This document shows, piece by piece, positions 30,106 to 39,404 of a stretch of DNA of 64,000 bases. The notes under the pieces were generated by a model that made no database searches, had not been told where the DNA came from, and saw only the letters and a program-made list of their open reading frames with translations. This stretch comes from Streptococcus mitis (GTDB taxonomy: Bacteria; Bacillota; Bacilli; Lactobacillales; Streptococcaceae), in assembly GCF_946190375.1 (NCBI RefSeq), contig NZ_CAMIAF010000002.1, positions 1-64,000 on the forward strand, read 5' to 3'. Both the position numbers and the translations under genes were made by a program. Positions within the stretch are counted from its first letter, which is position 1, and each line of letters starts with the position of its first letter.

Positions 30106-30801
30106 TTAGAGCTCTCTCAAGCTCTTGTACTGCTGTCCATTTTTATCAAAGTTTTCAGGAGTCAGCCATGCTTCCAATCGAGCTTTGACTTGAAGCCAGT
30201 CCTTATCAATCATAGACAACCAATCCGTATCTCTCGTCCGCCCCTTATAAACCACTGCCTGACGGAAGGTTCCTTCATAGACAAATCCCAAACGCTCCGC
30301 AGCTCGTCTGGATGGCAGGTTAAGAGCATCGCATTTCCACTCATAGCGACGATAGTTAAGCTCCTCAAAGACATAGCAAGCCAAGAGATACTGGGCTTCT
30401 GTTCCTATCCGTGTCCCCCTGAGTTTTGGAGAAAAAGTGACAGCTCCCACTTCTATTACTCGGTTATTCTGGTCAATACGCATGAGAGAAAAAGTTCCCA
30501 AAGCCTTACCAGTTGCCTTGTCTATGATTGCATAGTAAAAACGGTCCTTACGAGCTAACATCTGATTTAAAAGGGCAACCAGCTCCTCCCTATCTGCCAC
30601 TGGTTTCTGAAAGAGGTAGGTCCACATCTCCCGAGGAGTATTCGGGCCATAAACAGCTAATAAATCCTCCGCATGCTTTTCTACTGAAAGGGCCTCTATC
30701 CTAGCATAACGCCCTTCTAAGAAATCAATAGAAGGCAGTGCACCGGGTGTATAACCTTCCATTAACTCACCAATCATCTGACCATATTCATTTACTGGCA
30801 T
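30106..30801 (-). CDS. GNAT-family acetyltransferase, RimJ/RimL-like
   Basis: 231 aa from the ATG at 30801, which has AAGGAG 7 nt upstream. EVGAVTFSPKLRGTRIGTEA and RYEWKCDALNLPSRRAAERLGFVYEG are the RimJ/RimL-type GNAT signatures, with TRDTDWLSMIDKDW as the usual closing segment. Related enzymes acetylate protein N-termini or small molecules. Start of a two-gene GNAT operon, followed upstream by the native leuS terminator. Confidence 0.85.
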   Translation of the reverse strand: MPVNEYGQMIGELMEGYTPGALPSIDFLEGRYARIEALSVEKHAEDLLAVYGPNTPREMWTYLFQKPVADREELVALLNQMLARKDRFYYAIIDKATGKALGTFSLMRIDQNNRVIEVGAVTFSPKLRGTRIGTEAQYLLACYVFEELNYRRYEWKCDALNLPSRRAAERLGFVYEGTFRQAVVYKGRTRDTDWLSMIDKDWLQVKARLEAWLTPENFDKNGQQYKSLREL

Positions 30802-30873
30802 CTTTCTTCTCCTTGTTTTACTTTTCAAACTTTATAGTTGCCCATAGTATATCATACTTTCATAAGAAGATTC

Positions 30874-30905
30874 AAAAAATCCTCCAGATTCTACTCTGAA
30901 GGATT
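30874..30905 (-). terminator. Intrinsic terminator, native end of the leuS transcript
   Basis: Minus strand AATCCTTCAGA, loop, TCTGGAGGATT, followed by T6. It lies 7 nt after the leuS-like remnant, which suggests it was the leuS terminator before the RelA/SpoT cassette came in. Confidence 0.75.
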
Positions 30906-30911
30906 TATTTC

Positions 30912-30942
30912 TTATCTAACAACGATATTGACGAGTTTAGTT
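30912..30942 (-). pseudogene. leuS: Remnant copy of the leuS 3' end
   Basis: Minus strand encodes TKLVNIVVR-stop, against NKLVNIVVK-stop at the end of intact leuS (32151). 27 of 31 bases match between 30912-30942 and 32151-32181, including an identical ACAACGATATT and ACGAGTTTA. Upstream of these codons the similarity fades quickly. The fragment flanks the RelA/SpoT gene on its downstream side. Confidence 0.75.
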
Positions 30943-31028
30943 ACCTTCACTTTAGAAAGAGCAACACTACGAATTATTCAACTTAGTCAAATAGGAAACC
31001 CCTCTTTTCATATTTAAAAAATTACTTT

Positions 31029-32090
31029 TTAACCTTCATAAACATCAATTGGGTACGATATACCAAATACATCTGAAAATTCATCATCAGAAACTTTCAT
31101 AAATTCTTCATCAGAAATATTAATATTATTAACTGATTCTAACACATTAGTGATATGCAATAATGGAGTCAATGCCGATATACTCATACAAGGTTCAATA
31201 TCCTCCTCAATTCTCAACACCTTTAGAAAGATATCCTTATATTTTTCAAATAATTCAGCTATATCTCCTATAGTCCTCAAATCCAATTTTTTCGCCCTCT
31301 GAATCATAGTAGATAGAAAAGAACTATCAATATTAAAATCTATATCCATATCTGATGATTTAATCGTATTCAATAGTTCAATGTAATTTTGATCTTCTTT
31401 TACATAAGTCATAAGCGTGCTGCTATCTATCGGTAATTCTTTTTTCGAAGTAGGTAATTTCTTCTTTATCTCCTGCTCATAGTTATTAATATTATTTTTC
31501 AACTGAACAAAATCATCATCAGCCAATTCAATTAGTCCCGCCAATCTGGCAAATTGTCTCCTGTATTGATCAGGTATATCTTCCTTACTTTTATATCCCA
31601 AATCATGTTCAATTTCAGCCCAGGCATGCTGCATAACTGTCCTAATTTGTATCTCTAATTTTATATTCTTAAATCTACCATATAAAGTAGATGGAGTAGT
31701 CCCTTCTTTTAAACCCACCACATAATGAAGTGAAACATAACCAAATTTTGTTGGATCCTCACTTTTACGTTTATCAATAGTATTCTCTACATCAACCTCG
31801 AATTCTTGACTGATTAACTCAGCTATTTTATCAACATCATCACTAAAGTACGTTATGATACGAATACCGCATAAATCGGTAATCTCAACTAAATTAGAAT
31901 AATTTTTCCTTTTTACTTTGCCTTCAAGAGACTCTACAGTTTTTACTCTCCCAATTATTTCATGAACATTAATAGATTGACTTTTAATAATATTCTTTAC
32001 AGTATTCTCTACATAATTTAAGCAATCTTCATAACTCCCCCGTGAAGCAGAATATTCTTCAACAATCTCCTTATGACTTTGAGTCCTCAT
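31029..32090 (-). CDS. RelA/SpoT-domain (p)ppGpp synthetase-like protein
   Basis: 353 aa from the ATG at 32090, preferred because GGGAGG lies 5 nt upstream. Synthetase motifs are present: RVKTVESLEGKVKRK, VEITDLCGIRIITYF, FGYVSLHYVV and the EIQIRTVMQHAWAEIEHDLGYK block with catalytic Glu. No HD hydrolase domain and no TGS/ACT, so it is a small alarmone synthetase with a 150-residue helical C-terminus. Strikingly A/T-rich beside leuS. Could be a housekeeping-type SAS, a toxSAS or a CapRel-like defence protein; no antitoxin gene is next to it. Confidence 0.8.
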   Translation of the reverse strand: MRTQSHKEIVEEYSASRGSYEDCLNYVENTVKNIIKSQSINVHEIIGRVKTVESLEGKVKRKNYSNLVEITDLCGIRIITYFSDDVDKIAELISQEFEVDVENTIDKRKSEDPTKFGYVSLHYVVGLKEGTTPSTLYGRFKNIKLEIQIRTVMQHAWAEIEHDLGYKSKEDIPDQYRRQFARLAGLIELADDDFVQLKNNINNYEQEIKKKLPTSKKELPIDSSTLMTYVKEDQNYIELLNTIKSSDMDIDFNIDSSFLSTMIQRAKKLDLRTIGDIAELFEKYKDIFLKVLRIEEDIEPCMSISALTPLLHITNVLESVNNINISDEEFMKVSDDEFSDVFGISYPIDVYEG

Positions 32091-32150
32091 TAATACCTCC
32101 CAAAAAGTGAACAAAAACTGTCTCTCTTTTTAATTAACTATAATTTACAA

Positions 32151-34652
32151 TTATTTCACAACGATATTAACGAGTTTATTTGGTACACTAATCACTTTCA
32201 CGATTTCCTTACCATCAATTTCTGCTTTGACTTTTTCATCAGCGAGAGCAATTTCTTGCAATTCTTCGCGTGATAGATCTTTAGCAACCATGAGTTTGGC
32301 ACGAACTTTTCCTTTGATTTGGACAACGATTTCGATTTCATCTTCAACCAATTTACTTTCGTCCCATGTTGGCCAAGCCACGTAAGAGATTGACTCACCT
32401 GTTATCGCAACAGTTTGCCAGAGTTCTTCTGCCAAGTGAGGCGCAAATGGTGCAATCATTTGGATAAATCCTTTGGCATAGTCAACATAGAGCTTGTCTT
32501 CCTTGTTAGCCGCATTGACAAAGACCATAAGTTGGGCAATGGCTGTGTTGAATTTCATAGCCTCAATTTGCTCAGTGACAGCTTTAACGGTTTCATTATA
32601 AACCTTGTCGAGAGCGCCATTGTTTTCTGAAACAATTTCCTTACTTGTAATCAAACGGTAAACACGGTCAAGGAATTTACGGCTTCCTTCCAGACCTTCT
32701 TCTGACCAAGCGATTGAAGCATCAAGTGGCCCCATGAACATTTCATAAACACGAAGGGTATCAGCACCGTATTGTTCCACCACGTCGTCTGGGTTGACAA
32801 CGTTCTTGAGCGATTTAGACATCTTGGCTGGCGCTTGCTCCAACTCTTCCCCTGTTTCTACATGGAAGAAAGAACCATCACGTTTTTCAACCTTGTCAGT
32901 CGCCACAAGCGCACCACGGTGGTCACGGTAGCTGGTTCCCAAAATCATTCCTTGGTTAAAGAGTTTTTGGAATGGTTCCTTAGTTGGAACAACACCGAGG
33001 TCATAGAGGAATTTGTGCCAGAAACGAGCGTAAAGCAAGTGAAGAACGGCATGCTCTGCACCACCAACGTAGATATCTACTGGCAACCATTGTTTGAGAA
33101 GGTCCTCATCAGCCAATTTCTCAGTATTGTGTGGGTCAATATAACGGAGGTAGTACCAGCTTGAACCAGCCCACTGTGGCATAGTATTTGTTTCGCGACG
33201 ACCTTTGACACCATCTTCACGAGTCACTTCAAGCCAATCTGTCAAGTTAGCTAGTGGACTTTCACCAGTACCTGAAGGACGGATATCCTTGGTTACAGGC
33301 AAGACAAGTGGCAATTCATTTTCTGGAACAGCTGTTGAAGTTCCGTCTTCCCAATGAATGATTGGGATTGGCTCACCCCAGTAACGTTGACGGCTAAAGA
33401 GCCAGTCGCGGAGACGGTAAGTAACCTTCTCTTGTCCACAACCTTTTTCTTCCAACCAAGCGACAATCTTGGCAATAGCATCTTCTTTGTTGAGTCCATC
33501 TAGGAAGTCTGAATTAACGTGAAGGCCATCCTCTGTGTAGGCAGCTTCTTCAACGTTTCCACCTTCAAGCACTTCTACGATTGGAAGGTCAAATTGTTTG
33601 GCAAATTCCCAGTCACGTTGGTCGTGGGCAGGAACAGCCATGACCGCACCTGTACCATAGCTAGCAAGAACATAGTCCGCAATCCAGATTGGAATTTCCT
33701 TGCCATTAACAGGGTTGATGGCATAAGCACCAGTCCAAACCCCTGTTTTTTCTTTGGCAAGGTCTGTACGAGCCAAGTCAGACTTGAGGCTAGCTTGGTG
33801 TTTGTAGTCTGCTACTGCTTCTGCTTGCTCTGTGCTTGTGATGGCATCTACTAGTTCATGCTCAGGAGCCAAAACGGTGAAAGTCGCACCGAAAAGAGTA
33901 TCAGGACGAGTGGTAAAGACTGTGAATTCCTTATCAGTTCCCTTAACTTTGAAGGTTACATTAGCACCAGTTGATTTCCCAATCCAGTTGCGTTGCATGT
34001 CCTTGATAGACTCTGGCCAGTCAAGGTCATCCAAGTCATTGAGCAAGCGCTCCGCATAGGCAGTGATTTTAAGCATCCATTGGCGCATTGGTTTGCGGAC
34101 AACAGGATAGCCTCCACGCTCAGACGTTCCATCAGGAAGGACCTCTTCGTTGGCGATGGCAGTTCCCAATTCCTCAACCCAGTTTACTGGCACTTCCGCT
34201 TCATAGGCCAAGCCTTTTTCGTAAAGCTTAGTGAAAATCCATTGCGTCCACTTGTAGTAGTTTGGATCTGTTGTATTGACTTCACGATCCCAGTCATAAG
34301 AAAATCCAAGCGCATTGATTTGACGTTTGAAGTTGGCAATATTTTCCGCTGTAAATTCTGCTGGGTCATTACCTGTATCCATAGCGTATTGCTCTGCAGG
34401 CAAACCAAAAGCATCCCAACCCATTGGGTGAAGGACATTGTAGCCTTGCGCACGTTTGTAACGGCTGAGGATATCGGTTGCAGTATAACCTTCTGGGTGC
34501 CCTACATGCAGACCCGCTCCAGACGGATAAGGGAACATATCGAGAGCATAAAACTTCGGTTTTGATGCATCTGTTCCAGTCTTAAATGTATGATGTTCTG
34601 CCCAGTAGCCCTGCCACTTAGGCTCAATTTCTTTATGATTGTAAAAACTCAT
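32151..34652 (-). CDS. leuS: Leucyl-tRNA synthetase
   Basis: 833 aa, full length. HIGH-type motif HVGHP (in [15 protein letters not shown]), editing domain with [13 protein letters not shown] and [24 protein letters not shown] motif ([11 protein letters not shown]). It charges tRNA-Leu in the cytoplasm. The leader is only about 20 nt, so no T-box is present. The last codons (KLVNIVVK) are echoed in the remnant at 30912. Confidence 0.97.
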   Translation of the reverse strand: MSFYNHKEIEPKWQGYWAEHHTFKTGTDASKPKFYALDMFPYPSGAGLHVGHPEGYTATDILSRYKRAQGYNVLHPMGWDAFGLPAEQYAMDTGNDPAEFTAENIANFKRQINALGFSYDWDREVNTTDPNYYKWTQWIFTKLYEKGLAYEAEVPVNWVEELGTAIANEEVLPDGTSERGGYPVVRKPMRQWMLKITAYAERLLNDLDDLDWPESIKDMQRNWIGKSTGANVTFKVKGTDKEFTVFTTRPDTLFGATFTVLAPEHELVDAITSTEQAEAVADYKHQASLKSDLARTDLAKEKTGVWTGAYAINPVNGKEIPIWIADYVLASYGTGAVMAVPAHDQRDWEFAKQFDLPIVEVLEGGNVEEAAYTEDGLHVNSDFLDGLNKEDAIAKIVAWLEEKGCGQEKVTYRLRDWLFSRQRYWGEPIPIIHWEDGTSTAVPENELPLVLPVTKDIRPSGTGESPLANLTDWLEVTREDGVKGRRETNTMPQWAGSSWYYLRYIDPHNTEKLADEDLLKQWLPVDIYVGGAEHAVLHLLYARFWHKFLYDLGVVPTKEPFQKLFNQGMILGTSYRDHRGALVATDKVEKRDGSFFHVETGEELEQAPAKMSKSLKNVVNPDDVVEQYGADTLRVYEMFMGPLDASIAWSEEGLEGSRKFLDRVYRLITSKEIVSENNGALDKVYNETVKAVTEQIEAMKFNTAIAQLMVFVNAANKEDKLYVDYAKGFIQMIAPFAPHLAEELWQTVAITGESISYVAWPTWDESKLVEDEIEIVVQIKGKVRAKLMVAKDLSREELQEIALADEKVKAEIDGKEIVKVISVPNKLVNIVVK

Positions 34653-34680
34653 GGTCTCTCTCCAATTTTGTGATGTTACT

Positions 34681-34689
34681 ATTATACCA
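34681..34689 (-). promoter_or_regulatory. leuS promoter, extended -10
   Basis: Minus-strand TGGTATAAT, giving a start about 20 nt before the leuS ATG; GGAGAG is the ribosome site. Confidence 0.7.
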
Positions 34690-34709
34690 TTTTTGAAGGA
34701 ATTTGAAAG

Positions 34710-34751
34710 ATGAGAAATGTTCTTTTAGACTTGGATGGCAAGAAAGACTGA
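34710..34751 (+). pseudogene. Possible remnant of a HAD hydrolase gene start
   Basis: A plus-strand 13-codon frame [13 protein letters not shown]-stop with GAAGGAA upstream. The nucleophile motif of HAD phosphatases is DxDGT near the N-terminus, so this looks like the first codons of such a gene left behind by deletion. Too short to exclude chance. Confidence 0.3.
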
Positions 34752-34779
34752 ATCGCAAATCCAGCTTATTTAGCAGTAT

Positions 34780-34807
34780 AAAAAATTAGCTCACACTTGG
34801 AGCTAAC
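34780..34807 (-). terminator. Intrinsic terminator after the phosphatase gene
   Basis: Minus strand GTTAGCTC, loop CAAGTGT, GAGCTAAT, followed by T5, 3 nt after the stop at 34810. Confidence 0.85.
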
Positions 34808-34809
34808 TT

Positions 34810-35505
34810 CTATAGATTGTTTGTCTCTTCCATCTTCTCACGTCCTAGTTCTCGGTAACTACGGTCGCCGACAACCTCAACGCTAAACTGACCGTCCTCA
34901 TATTCAAGGATCGTCACGCTACCATTATCTAGACCATGCGGATGCATGCCATTAATCAGATACACAATGGTTCCAATGGTCATTCCGTGGCTCACGACTA
35001 GGGCATTGCCCCCACCTTGCGCTTCCATTTCTTTGGCAATCGCTTCAAAACCTTCCTTGATTCGGCCACTGAGTTTTTCCCATCCTTCAGCCCAACCAGC
35101 TGTATCGACCTCTACCAAACCCTCAGCCAGTTCAGCATAAGACAATTGATGAACATGGTCCACATTAAAGATACGAGGGATAATGCCCATGAAAAGATCG
35201 CCATCGTAGGCTCCGTCAAAGCTACCAAAACACCATTCTCTGATACGCTTGTCCATGCGATAAGGGATTTTTCCCTGCAAGCCAAGTTCATCAAGGATAA
35301 TTCCCATTGTCTGAATAGTGCGACCAGAATCACTCGAATAAGCACGCTCAAACTGCAGACCAGATTCTCGCAAACCGATTCCTAATTCTTGAATCCCTCG
35401 CTCACCTTCAGCTGTTAAGGGAGTATCGCTCCAACCTTGCGCGCGACCAATCGTGTTAAACATGGTCTTGCCATGACGTACCAAATACAATCGTACTTTT
35501 ACCAT
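34810..35505 (-). CDS. Histidine phosphatase (phosphoglycerate mutase-like)
   Basis: 231 aa from the ATG at 35505 with GGAGG 7 nt upstream. LVRHGKTMFN carries the RHG catalytic motif, RAYSSDSGRTIQT the second substrate-site segment, and LVVSHGMTIG the second catalytic His. Phosphatase of the cofactor-dependent mutase superfamily; the substrate cannot be told. Single-gene unit with its own extended -10 and terminator. Confidence 0.85.
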   Translation of the reverse strand: MVKVRLYLVRHGKTMFNTIGRAQGWSDTPLTAEGERGIQELGIGLRESGLQFERAYSSDSGRTIQTMGIILDELGLQGKIPYRMDKRIREWCFGSFDGAYDGDLFMGIIPRIFNVDHVHQLSYAELAEGLVEVDTAGWAEGWEKLSGRIKEGFEAIAKEMEAQGGGNALVVSHGMTIGTIVYLINGMHPHGLDNGSVTILEYEDGQFSVEVVGDRSYRELGREKMEETNNL

Positions 35506-35527
35506 TTTCCGTCCTCCGTTTGCTTCT

Positions 35528-35536
35528 ATTATATCA
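35528..35536 (-). promoter_or_regulatory. Extended -10 promoter of the phosphatase gene
   Basis: Minus-strand TGATATAAT about 22 nt before the ATG at 35505. Confidence 0.6.
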
Positions 35537-35544
35537 TGGATGAT

Positions 35545-35695
35545 AAAACAAAAGCCACCCATACAGGCGACTTTTGCAGGAGATTATTATGAAAAAGTTT
35601 AGGAGTTCTATTAAATAAAGATATTAGATGAAAATCAAATTCAAACTAAATCAGAGTTATCTGTTTCAAATAATATTAGGAGGTCTTTATTTAAT
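35545..35695 (-). ncRNA. csRNA-type small RNA, copy 3 (long form)
   Basis: About 150 nt. It has the same 5' stem halves ATTAAATAAAG (35695-35685) and CTTTATTTAAT (35620-35610) and the ACCTCC loop, but the first hairpin is opened by 52 extra bases flanked by ATATTAG repeats. Next come the linker CTTTTTCATAATAATCTCC and a terminator GTCGCC-TGTATG-GGTGGC with T-rich tail (35573-35545). Known ccn RNAs range from under 90 to about 150 nt, so this could be a naturally long member. Confidence 0.8.
35621..35679. repeat. 52-bp insertion in csRNA copy 3, BOX-fragment-like
   Basis: Flanked by 7-bp direct repeats ATATTAG (35621-35627 and 35673-35679). Inside, GAAAATCAAATTCAAAC is identical in 17 bases to one end of the BOX element at 53582. 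Absent from the other two csRNA genes. Confidence 0.6.
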
Positions 35696-35701
35696 GATTA
35701 T

Positions 35702-35734
35702 AGTATACACAGCTAACCTTAAATAGAACTTAAA
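35702..35734 (-). promoter_or_regulatory. CiaR-type promoter of csRNA copy 3
   Basis: Minus strand TTTAAG (35734-35729), TTCTA, TTTAAG (35723-35718), 10 nt, TATACT (35707-35702). Perfect match to the CiaR direct repeat. Confidence 0.85.
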
Positions 35735-35749
35735 ATTTCTCCTATTTTC

Positions 35750-37087
35750 TTAATTTTTAAAACTATGAATTGGTGCTGGGATTTGTCCACCGCGAGAGAT
35801 GAAATCAACAGACGAAGCCCCATTAACCTTCATAACTGGTGCAGTTCCTAATAGGCCACCAAACTCAATCATATCGCCTTCTTTTCCTTTTGGAATAATA
35901 CGAACAGCCGTAGTTTTCATGTTAATGACACCAATTGCAGCTTCATCTGCAATCATAGCCGCAATGGTTTCAGCAGGTGTATCCTCCGGAATGGCAATCA
36001 TATCCAAACCAACAGAACAGATAGCCGTCATAGCTTCTAGTTTTTCCAGATTAAGAGAGCCATTTTGGACTGCAGCAATCATTCCTTCATCCTCGGAAAC
36101 AGGGATAAAGGCACCAGACAAACCACCGACTTGATTGCAGGCCATCACTCCGCCCTTCTTAACTTGGTCGTTCAAGAGAGCCAAGGCAGCCGTCGTTCCA
36201 TGCGTACCAACTGTCTCTAGTCCCATTTCTTCTAGGACACGTGCTACAGAATCTCCAACCGCAGGAGTTGGCGCCAAACTCAAGTCCACAATACCAAACT
36301 CCACACCTAGTCTTTCACTAGCCATCTGACCAACCAATTGACCGATACGAGTAATCTTGAAGGCAGTCTTCTTGACCGTTTCGGCTACTACGTCAAAGCT
36401 CTGTCCACGAACTTTTTCCAAGGCACGCTTGACCACACCAGGACCGGAAACTCCGACATTGATGATAACATCTGCCTCCCCAACACCGTGGAAGGCACCC
36501 GCCATAAACGGATTGTCCTCAACAGCATTAGCAAACACAACCAATTTAGCTGCCCCCATATCAGACAGATTTGCCGTTTCCTTGATAATTCGTCCCATAT
36601 CTGCCACAGCCGTCATATTAATACCAGACTTGGTTGAGCCGATATTGACTGACGAGCAGACCTTGTCCGTTTCAGCCAAAGCACGAGGAATAGAATTGAT
36701 AAGAATCTCATCTCCCTTTTGATAACCTTTTTGTACCAAGGCAGAAAAACCACCAATAAAATCCACACCGATTTCTTTCGCAGCCTTATCAAGTGCTTTT
36801 GCCAGAACCACATAGTCCGTCGCATCTGTCGCGGCCCCTATCAGAGAAATAGGAGTCACCGATACACGCTTATTAACGATAGGAATTCCCAACTCAGCTG
36901 CAATTTCATCGCCAACAGCCACTAAATTAGCCGCCTTGGTCGTAATCTTTTGATAAATTTTCTCCGCAGCACGATTGATATCTGGATCGATACAGTCCAA
37001 AAGGGAAATCCCCATGGTAATGGTTCTGATATCGAAGTTCTGCTCCTCAATCATGGAAATGGTTTCAGTAACTTGTCTAATATCCAT
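35750..37087 (-). CDS. PFL-family protein, UPF0210
   Basis: 445 aa, full family length. Segments [35 protein letters not shown] and [15 protein letters not shown] identify UPF0210 / DUF711, a glycyl-radical-fold-like family without a settled function. Paired with the ACT-domain protein 9 nt upstream, as across Firmicutes; the ACT protein may be its regulator. Confidence 0.9.
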   Translation of the reverse strand: MDIRQVTETISMIEEQNFDIRTITMGISLLDCIDPDINRAAEKIYQKITTKAANLVAVGDEIAAELGIPIVNKRVSVTPISLIGAATDATDYVVLAKALDKAAKEIGVDFIGGFSALVQKGYQKGDEILINSIPRALAETDKVCSSVNIGSTKSGINMTAVADMGRIIKETANLSDMGAAKLVVFANAVEDNPFMAGAFHGVGEADVIINVGVSGPGVVKRALEKVRGQSFDVVAETVKKTAFKITRIGQLVGQMASERLGVEFGIVDLSLAPTPAVGDSVARVLEEMGLETVGTHGTTAALALLNDQVKKGGVMACNQVGGLSGAFIPVSEDEGMIAAVQNGSLNLEKLEAMTAICSVGLDMIAIPEDTPAETIAAMIADEAAIGVINMKTTAVRIIPKGKEGDMIEFGGLLGTAPVMKVNGASSVDFISRGGQIPAPIHSFKN

Positions 37088-37096
37088 GATAACCTC

Positions 37097-37363
37097 CTAG
37101 ATATTATACATAGCTTCGAAAATTGCTGCACTCTGAATATTGATTTTCACATTCAAAGTTTGTCCAAAAGCTTTAAATTCATTACGAAGATAAGTAAAAT
37201 CTTGCTTTTCATCACTAGAGACAACAGCCATCATCGTGAAATATTCATCTAAGACAGTTTGAGAGATATCATCAATATTCAAACCCAATTCTGCAATTTT
37301 GCCAGAAACACCTGCAACAATTCCAGATTTATCTTTACCAACAACAGTTATAATCGCTTTCAT
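37097..37363 (-). CDS. ACT-domain protein, UPF0237
   Basis: 88 aa from the ATG at 37363 (GGAG 7 nt upstream). A single ACT fold: KAIITVVGKDKSGIVAGVSGKIAELGLNIDDISQT. ACT domains bind amino acids or similar ligands. Operon with UPF0210. An extended -10 (TGCTATACT, 37434-37426) lies about 65 nt upstream. Confidence 0.9.
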   Translation of the reverse strand: MKAIITVVGKDKSGIVAGVSGKIAELGLNIDDISQTVLDEYFTMMAVVSSDEKQDFTYLRNEFKAFGQTLNVKINIQSAAIFEAMYNI

Positions 37364-37452
37364 AAGCAAACTCCAATTCTTCTTTTAATAGGAAACCTGA
37401 ACATTAAACAGGATTCTTTTCAAATAGTATAGCATAATTCCAACTAAAATAC

Positions 37453-37511
37453 TCAAAAACGCCTGCTTACGAAGTTGTTCTTAAGAAAAAAACAATTTCG
37501 TAAACAAGCGT
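37453..37511 (-). terminator. Terminator of the ribosomal superoperon
   Basis: A stem of about 21 pairs with three mismatched or G-U positions (ACGCTTGTTTACGAAATTGTT against AACAACTTCGTAAGCAGGCGT), followed by T5 on the minus strand. It lies after the L17 downstream element. Confidence 0.8.
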
Positions 37512-37519
37512 CTACTATC

Positions 37520-37614
37520 CCAACTTATGATGAGTGTTCCCGCTAGGACCGAAATCCTAGCGGTAGACCAGAGCTAGACTAAGAGCACAAGACTCCATCA
37601 TCATAACACTCAAC
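37520..37614 (-). ncRNA. L17 downstream element RNA
   Basis: Structured 3'-UTR right after rplQ. A perfect 9-bp hairpin CCGCTAGGA/TCCTAGCGG (37563-37540) sits inside longer pairing: GAGTGTT (37611-37605) with AACACTC (37538-37532), and TTATGATG (37606-37599) with CATCATAA (37532-37525). Position and size fit the L17 downstream element described for lactic acid bacteria and Listeria; its function is not known. Confidence 0.7.
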
Positions 37615-37627
37615 AAAATTGATGATT

Positions 37628-38014
37628 TTATACTAATTCAATGATCGCCATTGGCGCTGCATCACCACGACGTGGTTCAGTTTTAAGGATACGAGTGTAT
37701 CCACCGTTACGTTCAGCATAACGAGGTGCGATTTCTGAGAACAATTTTTGAAGTGCTGTAGTAGAAGTGTACTTATCAGTTGCTTCATCATAGTTTTCAG
37801 ATGCGATTTCATTACGTACGAAAGCAGCTGCTTGACGACGTGCATGCAAATCACCACGTTTACCTAGAGTAATCATTTTTTCAACAGTTTTACGGATTTC
37901 TTTAGCACGAGCTTCAGTTGTCACGATTGATTCGTTGATCAAAAGGTCAGTTGTCAAATCGCGAAGCATTGCTTTACGTTGTGAGCTAGTGCGTCCTAGT
38001 TTACGGTAAGCCAT
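37628..38014 (-). CDS. rplQ: 50S ribosomal protein L17
   Basis: 128 aa. [25 protein letters not shown] is the invariant L17 N-terminus. Last gene of the ribosomal superoperon, 11 nt after rpoA, followed by a structured 3' element. Confidence 0.97.
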   Translation of the reverse strand: MAYRKLGRTSSQRKAMLRDLTTDLLINESIVTTEARAKEIRKTVEKMITLGKRGDLHARRQAAAFVRNEIASENYDEATDKYTSTTALQKLFSEIAPRYAERNGGYTRILKTEPRRGDAAPMAIIELV

Positions 38015-38025
38015 GTATTCCTCCT

Positions 38026-38961
38026 TTATTTATCTTTTAATCCAAGACCCAAATCAATGAGTTTGAGTTTCACTTCTTCCAAACTCTTGCGTCCAAGATT
38101 TCGTACTTTCATCATCTCTGCTTCAGATTTTTCTGTCAAATCATGCACAGTATTGATACCGGCACGTTTCAAACAGTTGTATGAACGCACAGACAAGTCC
38201 AGTTCCTCAATCGTACGATCCAAAATACGGTCGTCAGATTCAGTATCAGCTTCTTTCATCACTTCAGTTGACTTAGCAATCTCAGTAAGATTTGTAAACA
38301 AATCAAGATGTTCTGTCAAAATACGTGCTGAAAGCCCTAAAGCATCTTCCGGAATAATTGTTCCATTTGTCAAGATTTCAAGGGTTAATTTGTCAAATCC
38401 ATCATTGCTACCTACACGAGCAGGTTCCACTTGATAGTTGACTTTTGTAACTGGTGTATAAATAGAATCTACAGCAAGTGTTCCAACTGGTGCATTATCC
38501 TTTTTATTTTCATCAGCAGGTACATATCCACGACCACTGTTAACAGTCATAGTCGCTTTTAGAGAAGAACCTTCACCGATTGTAAAGAGATAATGATCTG
38601 GATTTACAATTTCAATATCGCTATCTGTCAAAATGTCACCAGCTGTTACTTCAGCAGGACCTTCAACATCTAGTTCGATGATTTTTTCGTCTTCAACGTA
38701 CGATTTCACTGCAATTCCTTTTATGTTCAGAATGATTTGCATCACGTCTTCACGAACACCTGGAACTGTGTCAAACTCATGTAACACACCATCAATATTG
38801 ATAGATGTCACAGCTGCTCCTGGTAGAGAAGCTAGAAGTACACGACGAAGAGAGTTACCAAGAGTTGTACCGTAGCCACGTTCAAGTGGTTCGATTACAA
38901 ACTTGCCATAATCTTTATTTTCATCAATTTTTGTTATATTTGGTTTTTCAAACTCGATCAT
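38026..38961 (-). CDS. rpoA: RNA polymerase alpha subunit
   Basis: 311 aa. N-domain with [23 protein letters not shown] (assembly platform for beta and beta'), acidic linker ([10 protein letters not shown]), and C-domain with [19 protein letters not shown] and [12 protein letters not shown] that contacts UP elements and activators. Between rpsK and rplQ as in most Firmicutes. Confidence 0.98.
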
Positions 38962-39003
38962 TTAGTTACTCCCTCTTAAACGAAAAGCAGTGTAATGTGA
39001 TGA

Positions 39004-39387
39004 TTATACACGGCGACGTTTTGGAGGACGAGCACCATTGTGTGGCACTGGAGTCACATCACGAATTGCTGTTACTTCAAGACCAGCGGCAGCAAGCGCA
39101 CGAATAGCTGACTCACGACCAGAACCTGGACCTTTTACAGTAACTTCAACTGATTTAAGACCGTGTTCTTGTGCAGATTTAGCAGCAGCTTCAGAAGCCA
39201 TTTGAGCAGCGAATGGTGTAGATTTACGAGAACCTTTGAAACCAAGAGCACCAGCTGATGACCAAGCAATTGCATTACCATGCACATCAGTAATCATAAC
39301 AATAGTGTTATTAAATGTAGCGTGAATATGAGCAATACCAGATTCGATATTCTTTTTCACACGACGTTTACGTGTTGGTTTAGCCAA
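39004..39387 (-). CDS. rpsK: 30S ribosomal protein S11
   Basis: 127 aa. [22 protein letters not shown] and the basic tail [17 protein letters not shown] are S11 hallmarks. Lies 17 nt after rpsM. Confidence 0.98.
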
Positions 39388-39404
39388 GACTTTTACCTCC
39401 TATA

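Noticed and set aside
29678-30801. GNAT pair as an acetyltransferase toxin-antitoxin system
   Set aside because: No RHH antitoxin gene; both proteins are ordinary-length GNATs in a host operon.
34653-34700. T-box leader expected before leuS
   Set aside because: The leader is only about 20 nt from the extended -10; no specifier or antiterminator sequence fits.
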